From Bursaphelenchus xylophilus (Eukaryota > Nematoda > Chromadorea > Rhabditida > Aphelenchoididae), in assembly GCA_904066235.2 (NCBI GenBank), contig CAJFCV020000005.1, forward strand, positions 6,257,501 through 6,321,500: a DNA stretch of 64,000 nt, in the 5' to 3' direction. Each line of letters begins with the position of its first letter. Position 1 is the first letter of the stretch. Made by a program: the position numbers and the translations under genes. The notes below the pieces were generated by a model, which was not told where the DNA came from, searched no databases, and saw only the letters and a program-made list of their open reading frames with translations. Positions 59,601 through 64,000 of this stretch are shown here, piece by piece.

Positions 59601-62600
59601 CCTCGGCCTTCTTCTTGTCAGCTTCGGCCTTCTTCTTGGCCTCTTCCTCGGCCTTCTTCTTATCAGCTTCGGCCTTTTTCTTGACCTCCTCTTCGGCCTT
59701 CTTCTTATCGGCTTCGGCCTTCTTCTTGGCATCTTCCTCGGCCTTCTTCTTATCAGCTTCGGCCTTCTTCTTGGCCTCCTCTTCGGCCTTCTTCCTGGCC
59801 TCTTCCTCGGCCTTGTTCTTATCAGCTTCGGTCTTCTTCTTGGCCTCTTCCTCGGCTTTCTTCTTATCAGCTTCGGCCTTCTTCTTGGCCTCTTCCTCGG
59901 CCTTCTTCTTGGCCTCTTCCTCGGCTTTCTTCTTCTCAGCTTCGGCCTTCTTCTTGGCCTCTTCCTCGGCCTTCTTCTTATCAGCTTCGGCCTTCTTCTT
60001 GGCCTCTTCCTCGGCCTTCTTCTTATCGGCTTCGGCCTTCTTCTTGGCCTCTTCCTCGGCCTTCTTCTTATCAGCTTCGGCCTTTTTCTTGACCTCCTCT
60101 TCGGCCTTCTTCTTATCGGCTTCGGCCTTCTTCTTGGCCTCTTCCTCGGCCTTCTTCTTGTCAGCTTCGGCCTTCTTCTTGGCCTCTTCCTCGGCCTTCT
60201 TCTTATCAGCTTCGGCCTTCTTCTTGGCCTCTTCCTCGGCCTTCTTCTTATCGGCTTCGGCCTTCTTCTTGGCCTCTTCCTCGGCCTTCTTCTTATCAGC
60301 TTCGGCCTTCTTCTTGGCCTCCTCTTCGGCCTTCTTCTTATCAGCTTCGGCCTTCTTCTTGGCCTCTTCCTCGGCTTTCTTCTTCTCAGCTTCGGCCTTC
60401 TTCTTGGCCTCCTCTTCGGCCTTCTTCTTATCGGCTTCGGCCTTCTTCTTGGCCTCTTCCTCGGCCTTCTTCTTATCAGCTTCGGCCTTCTTCTTGGCCT
60501 CCTCTTCGGCCTTCTTCTTATCGGCTTCGGCCTTTTTCTTGACCTCTTCTTCTGCCTTCTTCTTATCGGCTTCAGTCTTCTTATCAGCTTCGGCCTTCTT
60601 CTTGGCCTCCTCTTCGGCCTTCTTCTTGGCCTCCTCTTCGGCCTTCTTCTTATCGGCTTCGGCCTTCTTCTTGGCTTCTTCCTCGGCCTTCTTCTTATCA
60701 GCTTCGGCCTTCTTCTTGGCCTCCTCTTCGGCCTTCTTCTTATCGGCTTCGGCCTTCTTCTTGGCCTCTTCCTCGGCCTTCTTCTTATCAGCTTCGGCCT
60801 TTTTCTTGGCCTCTTCTTCTGCCTTCTTCTTATCGGCTTCAGTCTTCTTATCAGCTTCGGCCTTCTTCTTGGCCTCTTCCTCGGCCTTCTTCTTATCAGC
60901 TTCGGCCTTCTTCTTGGCCTCTTCCTCGGCCTTCTTCTTATCGGCTTCGACCTTCTTCTTGGCCTCTTCCTCGGCCTTCTTCTTATCAGCTTCGGCCTTC
61001 TTCTTGGCCTCCTCTTCGGCCTTCTTCTTATCGACTTCGGCCTTCTTCTTGGCCTCTTCCTCGGCCTTCTTCTTATCGGCTTCGGCCTTCTTCTTGGCCT
61101 CTTCCTCGGCTTTCTTCTTCTCAGCTTCGGCCTTCTTCTTGGCCTCCTCTTCGGCCTTCTTCTTATCAGCTTCGGCCTTCTTCTTGGCCTCCTCTTCGGC
61201 CTTCTTCTTATCAGCTTCGGCCTTCTTCTTGGCCTCTTCCTCGGCCTTCTTCTTATCAGCTTCGGCCTTCTTCTTGGCCTCTTCCTCGGCCTTCTTCTTA
61301 TCAGCTTCGGCCTTTTTCTTGACCTCTTCTTCTGCCTTCTTCTGATCGGCTTCAGTCTTCTTATCAGCTTCGGCCTTCTTCTTGGCCTCCTCTTCGGCCT
61401 TCTTCTTATCGGCTTCGGCCTTCTTCTTGGCCTCTTCCACGGCCTTCTTCTTATCAGCTTCGGCCTTCTTCCTGGCCTCTTCCTCGGCCTTCTTCTTATC
61501 AGCTTCGGCCTTCTTCTTGGCCTCTTCCTCGGCCTTCTTCTTATCAGCTTCGGCCTTCTTCCTGGCCTCTTCCTCGGCCTTCTTCTTATCAGCTTCGGCC
61601 TTCTTCCTGGCCTCTTCCTCGGCCTTCTTCTTATCCGCTTCGGCCTTCTTCTTGGCCTCTTCCTCGGCCTTCTTCTTATCAGCTTCGGCCTTCTTCCTGG
61701 CCTCTTCCTCGGCCTTCTTCTTATCAGCTTCGGCCTTCTTCTTGGCCTCTTCCTCGGCTTTCTTCTTATCAGCTTCGGCCTTCTTCTTGGCATCTTCCTC
61801 GGCCTTCTTCTTATCAGCTTCGGCCTTCTTCCTGGCCTCTTCCTCGGCCTTCTTCTTATCAGCTTCGGCCTTCTTCTTGGCCTCTTCCTCGGCCTTCTTC
61901 TTATCAGCTTCGGCCTTCTTCCTGGCCTCTTCCTCGGCCTTCTTCTTATCAGCTTCGGCCTTCTTCCTGGCCTCTTCCTCGGCTTTCTTCTTATCAGCTT
62001 CGGCCTTCTTCTTGGCATCTTCCTCGGCCTTCTTCTTATCGGCTTCGGCCTTTTTCTTGACCTCTTCTTCTGCCTTCTTCTTATCGGCTTCAGTCTTCTT
62101 ATCAGCTTCGGCCTTCTTCTTGGCCTCCTCTTCGGCCTTCTTCTTGGCCTCCTCTTCGGCCTTCTTCTTATCGGCTTCGGCCTTCTTCTTGGCTTCTTCC
62201 TCGGCCTTCTTCTTATCAGCTTCGGCCTTCTTCTTATCAGCTTCGGCCTTCTTCTTATCGGCTTCGGCCTTCTTCTTGGCCTCTTCCTCGGCCTTCTTCT
62301 TATCAGCTTCGGCCTTTTTCTTGGCCTCTTCTTCTGCCTTCTTCTTATCGGCTTCAGTCTTCTTATCAGCTTCGGCCTTCTTCTTGGCCTCTTCCTCGGC
62401 CTTCTTCTTATCAGCTTCGGCCTTCTTCTTGGCCTCTTCCTCGGCCTTCTTCTTATCAGCTTCGGCCTTCTTCTTGGCCTCTTCCTCGGCCTTCTTCTTA
62501 TCAGCTTCGGCCTTCTTCTTGGCCTCCTCTTCGGCCTTCTTCTTATCGGCTTCGGCCTTCTTCTTGGCCTCTTCCTCTGCCTTCTTCTTATCAGCTTCGG

Positions 62601-64000
62601 CCTTCTTCTTGGCCTCTTCCTCTGCCTTCTTCTTATCGGCTTCAGTCTTCTTATCAGCTTCGGCCTTCTTCTTGGCCTCTTCGTCGGCCTTCTTCTTATC
62701 AGCTTCGGCCTTCTTCTTGGCCTCTTCGTCGGCCTTCTTCTTATCAGCTTCGGCCTTCTTCTTGGCCTCTTCCTCGGCCTTCTTCTTATCAGCTTCGGCC
62801 TTCTTCTTGGCCTCCTCTTCGGCCTTCTTCTTATCGACTTCGGCCTTCTTCTTGGCCTCTTCCTCGGCCTTCTTCTTATCGGCTTCGGCCTTCTTCTTGG
62901 CCTCTTCCTCGGCCTTCTTCTTATCAGCTTCGGCCTTCTTCTTGGCCTCCTCTTCGGCCTTCTTCTTATCGGCTTCGGCCTTCTTCTTGGCCTCTTCCTC
63001 TGCCTTCTTCTTATCAGCTTCGGCCTTCTTCTTGGCCTCCTCTTCGGCCTTCTTCTTATCGACTTCGGCCTTCTTCTTGGCCTCTTCCTCGGCCTTCTTC
63101 TTATCGGCTTCGGCCTTCTTCTTGGCCTCTTCCTCGGCCTTCTTCTTATCAGCTTCGGCCTTCTTCTTGGCCTCCTCTTCGGCCTTCTTCTTATCGGCTT
63201 CGGCCTTCTTCTTGGCCTCTTCCTCGGCCTTCTTCTTATCAGCTTCGGCCTTCTTCTTGGCCTCCTCTTCGGCCTTCTTCTTATCGACTTCGGCCTTCTT
63301 CTTGGCCTCTTCCTCGGCCTTCTTCTTATCGGCTTCGGCCTTCTTCTTGGCCTCTTCCTCGGCCTTCTTCTTATCAGCTTCGGCCTTCTTCTTGGCCTCC
63401 TCTTCGGCCTTCTTCTTATCGGCTTCGGCCTTCTTCTTGGCCTCTTCCTCTGCCTTCTTCTTATCGGCTTCGGCCTTCTTCTTGGCTTCTTCCTCGGCCT
63501 TCTTCTTATCAGCTTCGGCCTTCTTCTTGGCCTCCTCTTCGGCCTTCTTCTTATCGGCTTCGGCCTTCTTCTTGGCCTCTTCCTCGGCCTTCTTCTTATC
63601 AGCTTCGGCCTTTTTCTTGGCCTCTTCTTCTGCCTTCTTCTTATCGGCTTCAGTCTTCTTATCAGCTTCGGCCTTCTTCTTGGCCTCTTCCTCGGCCTTC
63701 TTCTTATCAGCTTCGGCCTTCTTCTTGGCCTCTTCCTCGGCCTTCTTCTTATCAGCTTCGGCCTTCTTCTTGGCCTCTTCCTCGGCCTTCTTCTTATCAG
63801 CTTCGGCCTTCTTCTTGGCCTCCTCTTCGGCCTTCTTCTTATCGGCTTCGGCCTTCTTCTTGGCCTCTTCCTCTGCCTTCTTCTTATCAGCTTCGGCCTT
63901 CTTCTTGGCCTCTTCCTCTGCCTTCTTCTTATCGGCTTCAGTCTTCTTATCAGCTTCGGCCTTCTTCTTGGCCTCTTCGTCGGCCTTCTTCTTATCAGCT
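41650..64000 (-). CDS. ttn-1: Titin (TTN-1-like), C-terminal part, partial at the right edge
   Basis: Giant muscle scaffold and spring protein. Minus-strand exons, N to C: 64000-57369 (charged repeats to about 58615, a linker, then 3 Ig); 57330-56981, 56941-56686 and 56620-56333 (3 FN3, e.g. [21 protein letters not shown]); 54851-54694 and 54627-52893 (4 to 5 Ig, 2 FN3, then a basic tail [15 protein letters not shown]); 48569-48458, 48390-48213, 48176-47762, 47723-47581, 47516-47255, 47218-47034, 46997-46874, 46837-45905, 45865-45627, 45588-45189, 45152-44665, 44615-44267, 44174-44040, 44000-43576, 43460-43109, 43034-42518, 42446-42157 (about 15 Ig with W and DxGxYxC signatures). The last exon, 41687-41650 (stop TGA), is tentative. 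No kinase domain was found between the last FN3 and the C-terminal Ig block. A Kv channel gene lies in that intron on the other strand. The N terminus is outside the window. Confidence 0.9.
48570..50875. other. Titin intron sequence upstream of the nested channel gene
   Basis: No titin or kinase exon is visible on the minus strand. On the plus strand a possible small exon (about 48853-48908, between TTTTTCAG and GTAAGTTTA, reading [14 protein letters not shown]) could be a distant 5' exon of the channel gene or chance. A TTGTTTTAG ending at 50862, 13 bases before the channel ATG, looks like a trans-splice or 5' UTR intron acceptor. Confidence 0.4.
50876..52723 (+). CDS. exp-2: Voltage-gated potassium channel (non-Shaker Kv, EXP-2-like), nested in titin
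   Basis: Six-span K+ channel that sets muscle or neuronal repolarisation. Nine exons: 50876-51010, 51048-51212, 51244-51477, 51599-51772, 51808-52345, 52389-52408, 52445-52522, 52556-52636, 52700-52723; total 482 aa. The T1 domain (about 60-170) has [12 protein letters not shown] and an exact H-x5-C-x20-CC zinc motif (H134, C140, C161-C162), which marks Shab/Shaw/Shal-type channels. S4 is [13 protein letters not shown] (about 342-354). The filter is TMTTVGYGD (419-427), split by an intron after TMTT; exon 6 is only 20 nt. In S6 the usual PxP hinge reads PIT (453-455). The C terminus is very short (EDEELLD). The gene lies on the opposite strand inside a titin intron. From memory, C. elegans exp-2 neighbours ttn-1 sequences, which supports the name; that needs checking. 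Confidence 0.92.
55129..55210 (-). repeat. tRNA-derived repeat, copy 2
   Basis: On the minus strand it has the A-box form TAGCCGAGTGGCTAGTG and the B-box form GGGTTCGATCTC. It aligns throughout with copies 1 and 3, and its lead (CGTAATAAAG ... AAAAATTTATTTTATTCAAC, about 55070-55128) is shared as well. Confidence 0.65.
55567..55650 (-). repeat. tRNA-derived repeat, copy 3
   Basis: The best preserved A box (TGGCCGAGTGGTTAGTGCC); B box GGGTTCGATTTCC with an extra T. The preceding lead GAGTTTCTAAGACGTAATAA is shared with copy 1 (39.52 kb) and with a truncated copy at 56150-56215 that lacks the tRNA part. Confidence 0.65.
55966..56083. mobile_element. MITE-like insertion inside a dispersed repeat
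   Basis: Two neighbouring repeat copies read CTTAAAGTACTATATAAACCCC (55412 region) and CTTAAAGTCCTAT followed by about 118 extra bases before TAAACCCC (about 55950-56090). The extra sequence starts AGTCTGTCGGGAAAATAACG, close to the ends of the MITE at 17320. Its right end lacks the matching inverted repeat, so it may be truncated or chimaeric. Confidence 0.6.
56942..56980 (-). other. 39 nt GC-AG intron in titin
   Basis: On the minus strand the exon ends AGCACAAAG, the intron starts GCAAGTG and ends GTCTTTAG. It joins HLSTK to SCFLQWDEV in frame, as an FN3 domain requires. Confidence 0.75.
58615..64000 (-). repeat. Coding 45 bp tandem array: 15-residue Lys/Glu/Ala repeat in titin
   Basis: About 120 units of [15 protein letters not shown], in frame on the minus strand from the right edge to about 58615. 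Variants include short forms ([20 protein letters not shown]) and single changes (V for A, R for K, Q for K, N for K). Higher-order structure is visible: about 360 bp at 62341-62704 recurs without visible change at 63637-64000, an offset of 1,296 bp, and a unit with TCGACTTCGG recurs at about 225 bp spacing (62830, 63060, 63290). Alternating Lys and Glu blocks at i, i+4 spacing predict a stable single helix or coiled coil. The array continues past the window. Confidence 0.95.

Noticed and set aside
58505..61345. Long plus-strand frame of Ala/Ser/Phe/Leu repeats (946 codons)
   Set aside because: It is the antisense reading of the 45 bp titin repeat; it has no splice context or domain, and the minus strand carries the Ig-linked frame.
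58560..62018. Minus-strand frame of Arg/Lys/Pro repeats (1,152 codons)
   Set aside because: A shifted reading of the same array. It is not in frame with the Ig domains downstream.
58615..64000. Resemblance to bacterial TolA-like Ala/Lys/Glu helices (contamination or transfer)
   Set aside because: The array is in one frame with titin Ig domains in an intron-containing gene; the likeness is compositional.

Overview
The window is nuclear DNA of a nematode. The genes are intron-rich, with many introns of only 31-60 nt ending in TTTTAG or TTTCAG. The gene set is typical of nematodes: protein kinase D, an ABCB10-type half transporter, ARP2, a CRIM1-like protein, an aquaporin, kettin, titin and an EXP-2-like Kv channel. 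I cannot name the species; the very short introns argue against Caenorhabditis. Exon ends were placed by eye from splice signals and phase. For every complete gene except titin the exon lengths sum to a multiple of three.

Layout. 725-3425 (-): C1-C1-PH part of a protein kinase D; its kinase domain would lie beyond the left edge. 5660-7161 (+): unrecognised basic protein. 7306-7788: GC-rich MITE. 8255-10563 (+): mitochondrial-type ABC half transporter. 10639-11253 (-): small unrecognised protein. 12185-13669 (+): ARP2. 14360-17675 (+): CRIM1/crm-1-like membrane protein with cysteine-rich repeats. 17747-18927 (-): aquaporin with a degenerate first pore motif. 19388-37751 (+): complete kettin (ketn-1-like), about 4,793 residues and about 33 Ig domains. 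37752-41649: transposon-rich intergenic block with a 1.46 kb foldback element and a 1.25 kb Tc1/mariner-type element. 41650-64000 (-): C-terminal part of a titin (ttn-1-like), running off the right edge inside a 5.4 kb array of 45 bp (15-residue) charged repeats. 50876-52723 (+): Kv channel nested in a titin intron on the opposite strand.

How it fits together. Most of the right-hand 45 kb is a muscle locus. Kettin (Z-disc/I-band thin-filament linker) and titin (elastic A/I-band scaffold) face each other tail to tail; in insects comparable Ig arrays are products of one gene (sallimus). A muscle-type K+ channel gene sits inside titin, at the point where relatives of titin normally encode their kinase domain. 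I find no kinase exons there. ARP2 and protein kinase D are general actin and signalling genes. The non-coding parts hold several families of inverted-repeat elements and tRNA-derived repeats.
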